Source: Algibacter_G agarivorans (GTDB lineage Bacteria > Bacteroidota > Bacteroidia > Flavobacteriales > Flavobacteriaceae). From it: a stretch of 59,212 bases of DNA. The position numbers and the translations under genes were made by a program. Where the stretch lies: NCBI RefSeq assembly GCF_039543245.1, contig NZ_BAABJJ010000045.1, forward strand, positions 1 through 59,212, in the 5' to 3' direction. Positions within the stretch are counted from its first letter, which is position 1. Each line of letters begins with the position of its first letter. The notes below the pieces were generated by a model. It did no database searches. It was given only the letters and a program-made list of their open reading frames with translations, and was not told the DNA's origin. Shown here one piece after another: positions 25,950 through 34,168 of this stretch.

Positions 25950-28202
25950 TTAATCTTCCTTCTTGTCTTCTCTAGGTCTTCTATCGTCTCTGCGGTTATC
26001 GCGTCCACGATTATCTCTACCTCTGTTATCACGTCCACCACGACTATCTCTAGAGCTATCTCTAGGTGGTCTAGCAACATAACCTTCTGGTTTTGGCAAA
26101 ATAGCTTTACGAGATACTTTTTCTTTACGAGTTCTTGGATCTTGACCAAAATACTTCACATCAAAAACATCACCCATATTTACAACGTCTGAAACATTTT
26201 CAGTACGTTCCCAAGCCAATTCACTTACATGTAATAAAACCTCATTTCCTGGAGCATCTATATATTCTACAACGGCACCAAAATCAAGCATTTTAATTAC
26301 TTTTACTTTGTAAACGTTACCAACTGTTGGTTTGAATAATAAAGAATCGATTTTTGCTAAAACCGCATTAATACCTTCAGAACCTACACCTAAAATTTCA
26401 ACAATACCTTCTTCTGTTACTGGATCTTCGTTAATAACGATAGTAGTATCAGTTTCTTTTTGCATTTCCTGAATTACTTTTCCACCAGGACCAATTAGCG
26501 CCCCAATAAATTCATTAGGAACGCGACGCGTCACCATAGTTGGCGCGTGCTCTTTAACACTTTCAGCAGGAGCTGCAATAGTATCTGTAATTTTACCTAA
26601 AATATGTAAACGACCTTCACGTGCTTGTTTTAGCGCATTTACTAAAATCTCATATGATAAGCCTTTAATTTTAATATCCATCTGGCAAGCAGTAATTCCT
26701 TCAGAAGTACCAGTTACTTTAAAATCCATATCCCCTAAGTGATCTTCATCACCTAGAATATCAGATAATACAGCATAACGATCACCATCAGAAATTAATC
26801 CCATAGCAATACCAGAAACTGGTCTTGTCATTTGAACCCCAGCATCCATCAATGCCATTGTACCAGCACAAACTGTTGCCATAGAAGATGAACCGTTAGA
26901 TTCTAATACTTCTGATACAATACGTACTGTATATGGGCAATCAACAGGAATCATACCTTTTAATCCACGTTGCGCTAAGTTACCATGACCAACTTCTCTT
27001 CTAGAAGTCCCTCTTAATGGTCTAGCTTCACCTGTACAAAAAGGCGGGAAGTTATAATGTAAATAGAAATTCTCTTCACCTTCATGAGATGGCATATCTA
27101 TTTTATTAGCATCTCTAGAAGTCCCTAAGGTAACCGTTGCTAAAGCTTGTGTTTCTCCACGAGTAAAAATTGAAGAACCATGTGTAGATGGTAAATAATC
27201 AATCTCACACCAAATTGGTCTAATTTCGTCAGTCTTTCTACCGTCTAAACGTAAACCTTCGCTTAATGTTAATTCACGAACAGCTTCTTTTTCAGCCTTA
27301 CTGTAGTAACCTCCAACAAGATGGCCAAACTCTTCCATTTCTTCTTCAGTAAATGAAGCTTTTACTTCTTCTTTTACTTCAGCAAATGCATTACTACGCT
27401 CTGCTTTAGAAGTTCCCTTCTTAGCAATAGCATAACATTTATCGTAAGCTAAATCGTGTATTCTTTTTTGTAAATCTTCATTTACTTCAGCAGTTTCGTA
27501 TTCACGAGTTTCTTTTTTACCAAAAGCTTCTGCTAAACGTAATTGCGCAGCAATTTGTACTTTGATAGCTTCGTGAGCAAACTTGATAGCATCGGCCATC
27601 TCCTCTTCAGAAATCTCATCCATTTCACCTTCAACCATCATTACTGAATCAGCTGAAGCTCCAATCATCATCTCTAAATCAGATTCTTCTAATTGTGCTC
27701 TTGTTGGGTTAATTACAAATTCGCCATTAACACGACCAACTCTAGCTTCAGAAATGGCACATTCAAATGGAAAATCTGATAATTGAATGGCAGCACTCGC
27801 CGCCAAACCAGCCATAGCTTCAGGCATAACTTCATCATCATGAGACATTAATTGGATCATAACTTGTGTTTCTGCATGATAATCTTTTGGGAACAACGGA
27901 CGTAAAACGCGGTCTACTAAACGCATCGTTAAAACTTCGCCATCACTCGGTCTTGCTTCTCTTTTAAAGAAACCTCCTGGGTAACGTCCAGCAGCAGCAA
28001 ATTTTTCTCTGTAATCTACTGTCAATGGTAAAAAGTCTACATCAGACTGTTTGTAATTGGAAACAACTGTACATAATAACATACATTTTCCAGATTGCAC
28101 AACAACGCTACCATGAGCTTGTTTTGCTAATTTTCCGGTTTCAATAGAAATTTCTCTACCGTCTCCTAGGTCAATGACCTCTTTAAAAACTTGTGGAATC
28201 AT
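25950..28202 (-). CDS. pnp: Polyribonucleotide nucleotidyltransferase (PNPase)
   Basis: This 750-residue exoribonuclease degrades RNA 3' to 5' by phosphorolysis. The first RNase PH-like domain begins at FKEVIDLGDGREISIETGKL, with FKREARPSDGEVLTMRLVDR. The second contains LRLDGRKTDEIRPIWCEI and the catalytic region GDEDHLGDMDFKVTGTSEGI. KH (IGALIGPGGKVIQEMQKETD) and S1 domains (GNVYKVKVIKMLDFGAVVEY) follow. I chose the ATG at 28202 because family members begin MIPxVFKE; seven more codons are open upstream. The C-terminal 40 residues are an unusual RD/RGG-rich low-complexity tail. The gene lies downstream of rpsO, the order known from E. coli. Confidence 0.97.
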   Translation of the reverse strand: MIPQVFKEVIDLGDGREISIETGKLAKQAHGSVVVQSGKCMLLCTVVSNYKQSDVDFLPLTVDYREKFAAAGRYPGGFFKREARPSDGEVLTMRLVDRVLRPLFPKDYHAETQVMIQLMSHDDEVMPEAMAGLAASAAIQLSDFPFECAISEARVGRVNGEFVINPTRAQLEESDLEMMIGASADSVMMVEGEMDEISEEEMADAIKFAHEAIKVQIAAQLRLAEAFGKKETREYETAEVNEDLQKRIHDLAYDKCYAIAKKGTSKAERSNAFAEVKEEVKASFTEEEMEEFGHLVGGYYSKAEKEAVRELTLSEGLRLDGRKTDEIRPIWCEIDYLPSTHGSSIFTRGETQALATVTLGTSRDANKIDMPSHEGEENFYLHYNFPPFCTGEARPLRGTSRREVGHGNLAQRGLKGMIPVDCPYTVRIVSEVLESNGSSSMATVCAGTMALMDAGVQMTRPVSGIAMGLISDGDRYAVLSDILGDEDHLGDMDFKVTGTSEGITACQMDIKIKGLSYEILVNALKQAREGRLHILGKITDTIAAPAESVKEHAPTMVTRRVPNEFIGALIGPGGKVIQEMQKETDTTIVINEDPVTEEGIVEILGVGSEGINAVLAKIDSLLFKPTVGNVYKVKVIKMLDFGAVVEYIDAPGNEVLLHVSELAWERTENVSDVVNMGDVFDVKYFGQDPRTRKEKVSRKAILPKPEGYVARPPRDSSRDSRGGRDNRGRDNRGRDNRRDDRRPREDKKED

Positions 28203-28380
28203 AAATTTTTTCTTGCAATTCAAGCATAATCATGCTCAAATCAAATTAAACAATGGTCGTTGTGTTGTGTGTAGTTGTTGTGTGTGTGACCAATGAAAAA
28301 CTGATAATCCTGAACTTGTTTCAGGATCTGCTTATTCATATCGCGTGGTTTAAACTCTTACGCTAGAGTTAATCTTTATA
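28203..28380 (-). promoter_or_regulatory. Leader region of pnp with stacked dyads and a CA-rich tract
   Basis: In mRNA sense this region holds, from far to near: AACTCT / AGAGTT around a 6-base loop (about 28355-28372); ATCCTGAA / TTCAGGAT around a 5-base loop (28307-28327); and TGGTC ... GACCA (28254-28292) enclosing 29 nearly G-free bases rich in CA (GT on the plus strand). None has a T run. Leader control of pnp, known for E. coli PNPase, is a plausible role but inferred. Confidence 0.5.
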
Positions 28381-28465
28381 TTGGCGTTACCTAAAGGTCG
28401 GGCTTTCAGCTATATCTTTTTTGACAAAAAATCAAAAAAGGATGCCACTTCAATCCCTAACGCAA
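28381..28465 (+). repeat. Structured intergenic repeat, family 2, copy 2
   Basis: The element reads TTGGCGTTACC, GGTCGGGCTTTCAGC, TATATCTTTTTTGA, a 7-base A-rich centre, then TCAAAAAAGGATGCC and CCCTAACGCAA. The two halves are imperfect reverse complements, so the whole 85 bp can fold as one long hairpin. The first half matches bases 57 to about 15 of the window on the minus strand. It lies between rpsO and pnp. Confidence 0.75.
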
Positions 28466-28470
28466 AAATA

Positions 28471-28500
28471 AAAAAGAGGCTAATAAAAGCCTCTTTTTTT
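28471..28500 (-). terminator. Terminator of rpsO
   Basis: AAAAAGAGGCT and AGCCTCTTTTT pair around a short loop, and the minus strand continues with Ts. It lies directly past the rpsO stop and should limit read-through into pnp. Confidence 0.85.
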
Positions 28501-28502
28501 AA

Positions 28503-28772
28503 TTATTTTCTTAATCCTAATTCTTTTACTATAGCACGATATCTTAAGATATCTTTCTTAGTTAAGTAATCAAGTAAGCTTCTTCTTTTACCTACTAATT
28601 TTACTAATGAACGCTCCGTATTATAATCTTTACGATTTTGTTTTAAGTGCTCAGTTAGGTGATTGATACGTTGTGTGAATAACGCAATTTGTCCTTCTGC
28701 AGAACCAGTATCCGTTTTACCTTTACCGTGTTTTGCAAACATTTCTGCTTTTTCTTCTTTTGATAAATACAT
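28503..28772 (-). CDS. rpsO: 30S ribosomal protein S15
   Basis: The 89-residue protein is a normal-length S15, beginning MYLSKEEKAEMFAKHGK and containing TGSAEGQIALFTQRINHLT, HLKQNRKDYNTERSL and LVGKRRSLLDYL, the 16S rRNA-binding core. The ATG at 28772 is chosen from the family start; a frame open to 28829 would add 19 unrelated residues and overlap the promoter. It precedes pnp. A small hairpin lies in its leader. Confidence 0.98.
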   Translation of the reverse strand: MYLSKEEKAEMFAKHGKGKTDTGSAEGQIALFTQRINHLTEHLKQNRKDYNTERSLVKLVGKRRSLLDYLTKKDILRYRAIVKELGLRK

Positions 28773-28804
28773 GCTAATATTATTGTAAATGATTTTTATG
28801 TACA

Positions 28805-28834
28805 CGAAAGTCTTTCTTTCGAGCGGCAAATATA
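28805..28834 (-). promoter_or_regulatory. rpsO promoter box and leader hairpin
   Basis: On the minus strand TATATTTG (28834-28827) matches the -7 consensus. Shortly after it comes a perfect hairpin, CGAAAG, AAAGA loop, CTTTCG (28821-28805), near the expected 5' end of a leader of about 50 nt. S15 controls its own mRNA in several bacteria, so this hairpin is a candidate binding site, by inference only. Confidence 0.5.
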
Positions 28835-28976
28835 GTAATTTTTAATGATTTGAAATAAAATTCTTAAAAAGAAAATGGACTTATTCTAGTCGCTAAGAAT
28901 TATTTTTTTTAAGTTGAGTATGTTTTTTAAAATGTAATCTGACTCATTATTTGTTTTAAAAATGATGTTTATACAA

Positions 28977-29088
28977 TGAACTCATTTAAACTTTTTTAAT
29001 TGGCTGTAAAATGATATTTTTCACTCACTTTTCGTCTTTTTATAACTCCGTAACGATGCTATGCAGTCCAAAAAAGTCTTCAATTGAG
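28977..29088 (-). repeat. Interspersed ~110-bp element, family 1, copy B
   Basis: Near-identical to 16437-16549, from TGAACTCATTTAAAC to CTTCAATTGAG. It has the same orientation relative to the neighbouring minus-strand genes: directly past the accD terminator and about 200 bp upstream of rpsO. Its ends are imperfect inverted repeats (CTCATTTAAACTTTTTT against AAAAAAGTCTTCAATTGAG). It holds no ORF. The rest of the 370-bp rpsO-accD gap is AT-rich without other recognisable content. Confidence 0.8.
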
Positions 29089-29089
29089 T

Positions 29090-29124
29090 AAAAAAACCTG
29101 TCTGGATTTAAAATCAGATAGGTC
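29090..29124 (-). terminator. Terminator of accD
   Basis: On the minus strand ACCTATCTG and CAGACAGGT pair around a 10-base AT loop (one wobble) and are followed by seven Ts. It starts about 20 bp past the accD stop. Confidence 0.8.
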
Positions 29125-29142
29125 TTAATAATTTAGAAAAAT

Positions 29143-30000
29143 CTAAGCTCTTAAAGGCTGATTTAGTATTAAATCAATATACTGATTTACTTTGTTTTTA
29201 AGATCTCTACGTAATGTTATAAAATCTAAGAAACCATGTTCCAATAAAAATTCAGCGGTTTGAAACCCTTCTGGTAATTCTTTTCCAGTAGTATCTCTTA
29301 CAATACGCGGTCCAGCAAAACCAATTAAAGCCCCAGGTTCACTTATATTAATATCTCCTAACATAGCAAACGACGCTGTTGTCCCTCCTGTTGTTGGATC
29401 TGTACATAAAGAAATATAAGGAATGCCAGCATCAGCTAGTTGCGCCAGTTTTACAGATGTTTTAGCGAGTTGCATTAAAGATAATGCAGCTTCCATCATG
29501 CGGGCTCCTCCAGATTTTGAAATAACCATTAACGGGATTTTTTTTGCTAAAGCGTAATCTGCAGCACGAGCTATTTTTTCGCCTACAACACTTCCCATAG
29601 AACCACCAATAAAGCTAAAATCCATACATGCCACAACTAAATCTTTGTCTTTAGATTTGCCAACGGCTGTTCTTACGGCATCTTTTAATTTGGTTTTATC
29701 TTGGGCTGCTTTTAAGCGATCTGGGTATTTTTTTGTGTCCACAAATTTTAAAGGGTCTTTAGATTCTAAATCAGCATCTAATTCTTTAAATTTATTATCA
29801 TCAAAAAGGATTTCAAAATATTCTCTACTACCAATTCTAACATGGTAACCATCTTCTGGACTTACATAAAAATTTTTTTCTAGTTCCTCTGCATCAACAA
29901 TTTTACCAGTAGGAGATTTGTACCACAACCCTCTAGGTGTGTCTTTTTTTTCTTCTGTAGTAGTTGTTATTCCTTTTGTTTTTCTTTTAAACCAAGACAT
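29143..30000 (-). CDS. accD: Acetyl-CoA carboxylase carboxyltransferase subunit beta, zinc ribbon lost
   Basis: This 285-residue subunit works with AccA to move carboxyl from biotin to acetyl-CoA, making malonyl-CoA for fatty-acid synthesis. The core is well conserved (VVACMDFSFIGGSMGSVVGE, SGGARMMEAALSLMQLAKT, LCTDPTTGGTTASFAMLGD, EPGALIGFAGPRIV). The N-terminal region that in E. coli holds a four-cysteine zinc ribbon is present but lacks cysteines: SPTG at residues 29-32 and SPED at 47-50 replace the two CxxC pairs. I believe related Flavobacteriia share this. No accA is adjacent. The gene has its own promoter box and terminator. Confidence 0.96.
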   Translation of the reverse strand: MSWFKRKTKGITTTTEEKKDTPRGLWYKSPTGKIVDAEELEKNFYVSPEDGYHVRIGSREYFEILFDDNKFKELDADLESKDPLKFVDTKKYPDRLKAAQDKTKLKDAVRTAVGKSKDKDLVVACMDFSFIGGSMGSVVGEKIARAADYALAKKIPLMVISKSGGARMMEAALSLMQLAKTSVKLAQLADAGIPYISLCTDPTTGGTTASFAMLGDINISEPGALIGFAGPRIVRDTTGKELPEGFQTAEFLLEHGFLDFITLRRDLKNKVNQYIDLILNQPLRA

Positions 30001-30046
30001 ATGATTTACGTTTTTTAAATCCCTTGACTGTGCTTAGGATGGGTTT

Positions 30047-30103
30047 ACGATTTTAATTCAATTTTAAAATCGTTGTTTTAGTTAGTTATCGTTTGCAAAT
30101 GTA
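30047..30103 (-). promoter_or_regulatory. accD promoter box and leader hairpin
   Basis: On the minus strand TACATTTG (30103-30096) matches TAnnTTTG. The ~90-nt leader contains ACGATTTTAA pairing with TTAAAATCGT (30047-30073). The hairpin has no T run of terminator type after it; a leader control role is speculative. Confidence 0.45.
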
Positions 30104-30183
30104 AAACATATAAAATTACTATTTTTATTATTCAAACTCAAAATTTGATACAGCTATCTAATAAAATTTTGTTTTTGAAAATA

Positions 30184-30229
30184 AAAATCCCATTTAAACT
30201 CAATATTAATAGGGCTTAAATGGGATTTT
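30184..30229 (-). terminator. Terminator of fbaA
   Basis: A perfect 14-bp stem AAAATCCCATTTAA / TTAAATGGGATTTT with an 18-base loop lies about 20 bp past the fbaA stop; the minus strand continues with Ts. Confidence 0.9.
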
Positions 30230-30250
30230 ATATGATTCTAAAATGAATTA

Positions 30251-31318
30251 TTATAGGGTATTCACATTATTAAGGTCTTCAAACGCCTTTTTCAAACGAG
30301 CTACAAAAGTTACTTCTCCTGCACGTAACCAAACTCTTGGGTCGTAATATTTTTTATTTGGAGAATCAGCACCATCAGGGTTTCCTATTTGAGATTTTAA
30401 ATACTCAGCTTTATCTCCCATATAGTCACGAATACCACTCATAAAAGCATATTGTAAATCGGTGTCAATATTCATTTTAATAACGCCGTAGCTTATCCCT
30501 TCTCTAATTTCTTCAACTGTAGAACCAGAACCGCCATGGAATACAAAATCAATATGATTATGCTCAACACCATATTTTTTAGAAATGTGGTCCTGTGAAT
30601 TCTTTAAGATTTTTGGTGTTAATTTTACGTTACCTGGTTTGTAAACCCCATGTACGTTTCCAAAAGCTGCTGCTATTGTAAATTGAGGACTTACTTTACT
30701 TAATTCTTCGTAAGCATAAGCAACTTCTTCTGGTTGTGTGTATAATTTAGAATCATCAACGTCAGTATTGTCAACACCATCTTCTTCACCTCCTGTAATA
30801 CCTAATTCAATCTCTAATGTCATTCCCATTTTGCTCATTCGCTCTAAATAGGTTTTACAGATCTCTATGTTTTCTTCAATAGGCTCTTCAGAAAGATCAA
30901 TCATGTGAGAACTGAACAATGATTTTCCAGTTTCTGCAAAATGTACTTCACTTGCATCAAGTAAACCGTCTATCCAAGGCAATAATTTTTTTGCACAGTG
31001 GTCGGTATGTAATATTACTGGAACACCGTAAGCTTCTGCTAAGGTATGCACATGTTTTGCACCTGCAATAGCACCTGCTATAGCGGCTTTTTGACCGTCG
31101 TTACTCAACCCTTTTCCAGCATTGAACTGTGCGCCTCCGTTTGAAAATTGAATAATTACTGGAGCATTTAAGTCTCTTGCGGTTTCTAAAACGCCATTTA
31201 TAGTGTCAGAACCTATAACATTAACTGCAGGAAGTGCATAGTTATTAGCTTTTGCATGATTGAAAATCGCTTGTACTTCTTGACCTGTAGCAACTCCTGG
31301 CTTTATATTGTGTCCCAT
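30251..31318 (-). CDS. fbaA: Class II fructose-bisphosphate aldolase
   Basis: This 355-residue zinc-dependent aldolase interconverts fructose 1,6-bisphosphate and the two triose phosphates. Seen motifs: PVILHTDHCAKKLLPWIDG with the zinc histidine and catalytic aspartate, the acidic LEIELGITGGEEDGVDN loop, and IDFVFHGGSGSTVEEIREGI, INMNIDTDLQ-type (here VIKMNIDTDLQYAF) for phosphate binding. Length fits the class IIA (E. coli FbaA) group. It is a single-gene unit with a -7 box and a strong terminator. Confidence 0.97.
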   Translation of the reverse strand: MGHNIKPGVATGQEVQAIFNHAKANNYALPAVNVIGSDTINGVLETARDLNAPVIIQFSNGGAQFNAGKGLSNDGQKAAIAGAIAGAKHVHTLAEAYGVPVILHTDHCAKKLLPWIDGLLDASEVHFAETGKSLFSSHMIDLSEEPIEENIEICKTYLERMSKMGMTLEIELGITGGEEDGVDNTDVDDSKLYTQPEEVAYAYEELSKVSPQFTIAAAFGNVHGVYKPGNVKLTPKILKNSQDHISKKYGVEHNHIDFVFHGGSGSTVEEIREGISYGVIKMNIDTDLQYAFMSGIRDYMGDKAEYLKSQIGNPDGADSPNKKYYDPRVWLRAGEVTFVARLKKAFEDLNNVNTL

Positions 31319-31354
31319 TTTTTTAATTTAATATGATTAGTAATTAGTAAGACC

Positions 31355-31362
31355 CAAAAGTA
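31355..31362 (-). promoter_or_regulatory. Predicted -7 promoter box of fbaA
   Basis: On the minus strand TACTTTTG matches TAnnTTTG, 36 bp before the ATG. A -33 TTG was not found at the usual spacing. Confidence 0.45.
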
Positions 31363-31443
31363 ATCAATTTTTGAATAACTAGCTGCTGTTTTGTAGTTTG
31401 AAAAATAGAAATTGATACTAAAACGTTATAGTGTGTTAAAGAT

Positions 31444-33993
31444 TTAGAATGGATAGTTTATTCCTATGTTGTATACGGCGTTAGCGAAATTATAATCATT
31501 AAACCACCTGTTTTCATCTCTATATGAAGGGTCGTAGGTTTTGAAACCAATATCAAAACGGAACACAAAAAAGCTAAAATCGTAACGTAAGCCAAATCCT
31601 GAACCTATAGCTATGTCTTTTAAGGAGTCAAAATTATTAAAAGTTGCTCTTTCTTCTTCAACATTATCCAATACATTCCAGATATTACCAGCATCTATAA
31701 ACAGGGCACCGTTTAAATCTCCAAATATATTAAAACGTTGTTCTAAACTTAATGCGAATTTTAAATTGGCTTCATTAAACTCGTTAGTGGTTTCAGAACT
31801 TCCAGGTCCTAGACTATAAGGGTTCCATGCACGATTGTCATTAGGTCCTCCTGCAAAAAAACTTTTAGAAAACGGGATGCTGTTAGAATTACCATAAGGA
31901 AGAGCAATGCCTAAAAAACTCCTCATAGCAAGCACGTTTCTTCTACCTAATTCCCAGTGTTTTACATAATCAAATTCCGTTTTTACATATTGCGAAAAGG
32001 CGACATTGAATATTTCATAACGACCATTACTGTCTTTTTTAAGACCTATAATTTTTGACGCGCTTGATAGTAAATTTCCAGCCAATTCTAGCTTAAACCG
32101 AAATATAGAAAAGTCGTTGTCAAATAGATTTGTGCGTTCATCATTTATAAAATTGTAGCTTGAAGATAAAATCAAGTTGTTTTCAATTAACCGTTGTTTA
32201 CGCTCTTCAATACCTGAAACGGTCTTGTAATCTGAATCGTTTGAAGTTAATGACGTGCTATTGGTTAAAACATCATTTATGAAGCTATCAGCTTCGTTTA
32301 CAGGATTGTCTGAATTTGGAATATTTAATGTGGCATCATCATCAATATAATCAATATCTCTAGCTACTCGATTCAGGGCGTTAAATGAGTTGCTATACAC
32401 ATCAAAATAGTTGCCTGTATTAAGATTTCGAACGTATTGAATGTTGAATACATCTAATCGATTTGTGACTTTATCATTGGGGTGCCAATTGTAATTAAAA
32501 ATACCACTAAATGTTTGTTTGTCTAAACCTATGTTAGTTTGACTGGTTGTTGCTAAACTAATTCGGGTACTTGGCAACATATATTTAGGGATGATACCCT
32601 CAGTATAAAACGGTGAAAATAATCTTGGAATAGTTAGTTTTAAATCGACTCCAAATTCGTTAATATCAAAAAACGGGTCATCTTCTTCTTTTCCATCTTT
32701 AGAAGCACCAATAGAACCAATGGCAGATATTTCTAGTGTTTCGGCACCTTTAAAAATGTTCCGTATAAGCAAACTAGGATTTAGTGAAAATCCAACCGAT
32801 TGAATATTGCTTTGAGATACATCTGCACTAAACCCTAAATTGAATTTTTTCAAGGGTGTTAATCTAATAGTATCTGTAAGTGTGTTATCTAAATTTTCAA
32901 TATATTCAATATTTGGGTACTTAAAAGTTCGCAACTCATTTAAGTGCCTATAGGTTCTTGTTCTGTCTATATCTTTAAAAATACCGCCAGTATTAATAAA
33001 TACAGCATCTGTTAACGCTTTTGGTCTGTAGCGCATTTTATTGTAACTGTATAATTTGTAACCGTTGTAGGATATGGAGTCTTGAAATGGTTTTCCTCTG
33101 TTTTCAAACGTGTAATCGGTTATGATGTTTACATCTCTAATTTTATAAATTTCAAAAGGCTCATGTCTAACAGAATCTTCCGTCCTTATGAGCCTATCTT
33201 GAATTTTTATATCAATATTTACTTTTTTATTGGTGCCAATGGTATCCATTTCAAAAGTAATATAGTCTTGTTTGAAATGATACACTCCAGAGTTGCGTAA
33301 TTCACTCGAAATTCGTTCACGTTCTAGGTCGATGTTTGTCGTCTTGTATTGGTTGTAACGTTTTATTAAGCCATTTTTTCGAATGTTCTTGTAAAGTTTG
33401 TCAACAATAGGCGATTTTATAGTTTCAGAAATTGAATCTATGACAAACGCATTGCCAGTTTCAACGTTATACTCAACCGTTGCACGTTTGTTGTCATTTT
33501 CAGTAATGCCGTAATTTGACTTAACATCAAACCAACCATTATTTATATAGTAGTCTTGAATACGACTTACAGATTTTTTAGTTCTTTCTTCACTTACAAT
33601 AGTAGGAGCTTCTCCAATTTTTTTCAACCATTGGTTAAACCCTAAAGCAGACTCCTTTATTTTATCAACTTGTTTTTTTGAGAATCTTCTTTTTAAGCGT
33701 TCTCTGCGTTTGGGGTTTTTATCTAGCCAAGCTTCAAAAATTGAATCTCTATTTGGTCGAGCCGTATTATATATATGTAAGCGAAGCGGAATGCCTAAAA
33801 GCGGGATTTTACTATTAGGTTTTTGGTATATTAGATTGTTTATAGTTTCAGATTTATGTTTTTCTCCATTAATAATCACTGTATTAGCCGTAAGCACGTG
33901 TTCATCTTCTGCAACTCGTTTTACGGCATTACATGACGTGAAACATTTTAAAAAGCATATTAAAATCAATATTTTCGAGAGCTGTCGTTTCAA
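31444..33993 (-). CDS. tamL: TamL-type lipid-anchored BamA/TamA family outer-membrane protein
   Basis: This 849-residue protein has a lipoprotein signal (ILICFLKCFTSCNAVKR, lipobox cysteine about residue 21), then POTRA-like repeats up to about residue 380 (DYYINNGWFDVKSNYGITEN, YRHLNELRTFKYPNIEYIE), then an Omp85 barrel ending YNIGINYPF. An SKSFFAGGPNDNRAWNPYSLGPG segment carries the Omp85 (R/x)G signature loop. Lipid-anchored TamA homologues (TamL) are known in Bacteroidota as partners of TamB. The only start giving a signal peptide is a TTG at 33993: the frame runs back to a TAG with no ATG or GTG. tamB is not in the window. Confidence 0.88.
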   Translation of the reverse strand: MKRQLSKILILICFLKCFTSCNAVKRVAEDEHVLTANTVIINGEKHKSETINNLIYQKPNSKIPLLGIPLRLHIYNTARPNRDSIFEAWLDKNPKRRERLKRRFSKKQVDKIKESALGFNQWLKKIGEAPTIVSEERTKKSVSRIQDYYINNGWFDVKSNYGITENDNKRATVEYNVETGNAFVIDSISETIKSPIVDKLYKNIRKNGLIKRYNQYKTTNIDLERERISSELRNSGVYHFKQDYITFEMDTIGTNKKVNIDIKIQDRLIRTEDSVRHEPFEIYKIRDVNIITDYTFENRGKPFQDSISYNGYKLYSYNKMRYRPKALTDAVFINTGGIFKDIDRTRTYRHLNELRTFKYPNIEYIENLDNTLTDTIRLTPLKKFNLGFSADVSQSNIQSVGFSLNPSLLIRNIFKGAETLEISAIGSIGASKDGKEEDDPFFDINEFGVDLKLTIPRLFSPFYTEGIIPKYMLPSTRISLATTSQTNIGLDKQTFSGIFNYNWHPNDKVTNRLDVFNIQYVRNLNTGNYFDVYSNSFNALNRVARDIDYIDDDATLNIPNSDNPVNEADSFINDVLTNSTSLTSNDSDYKTVSGIEERKQRLIENNLILSSSYNFINDERTNLFDNDFSIFRFKLELAGNLLSSASKIIGLKKDSNGRYEIFNVAFSQYVKTEFDYVKHWELGRRNVLAMRSFLGIALPYGNSNSIPFSKSFFAGGPNDNRAWNPYSLGPGSSETTNEFNEANLKFALSLEQRFNIFGDLNGALFIDAGNIWNVLDNVEEERATFNNFDSLKDIAIGSGFGLRYDFSFFVFRFDIGFKTYDPSYRDENRWFNDYNFANAVYNIGINYPF

Positions 33994-34077
33994 ATGAAAA
34001 TTATAATTAATTCTGGTTATATCCTTTAAGGTTTTGATTAAAATAAAAGCACTAATGACAAACTGCTATCATAGGCT

Positions 34078-34085
34078 CAAAAATA
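34078..34085 (-). promoter_or_regulatory. Candidate -7 box of tamL
   Basis: On the minus strand TATTTTTG fits TAnnTTTG, 84 bp before the TTG start. No -33 element was recognised. Confidence 0.35.
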
Positions 34086-34168
34086 CATTAAAAAATATTT
34101 AAATAATTTATGTCCTTGCTAATCTTACTAATAATTTCTTTTCTTTATAAAAAATTAATAAAGATTGC

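Noticed and set aside
25931..26149. A 72-codon frame overlapping the end of pnp
   Set aside because: It is the RGG/RD repeat of PNPase read in another frame and has no independent support.
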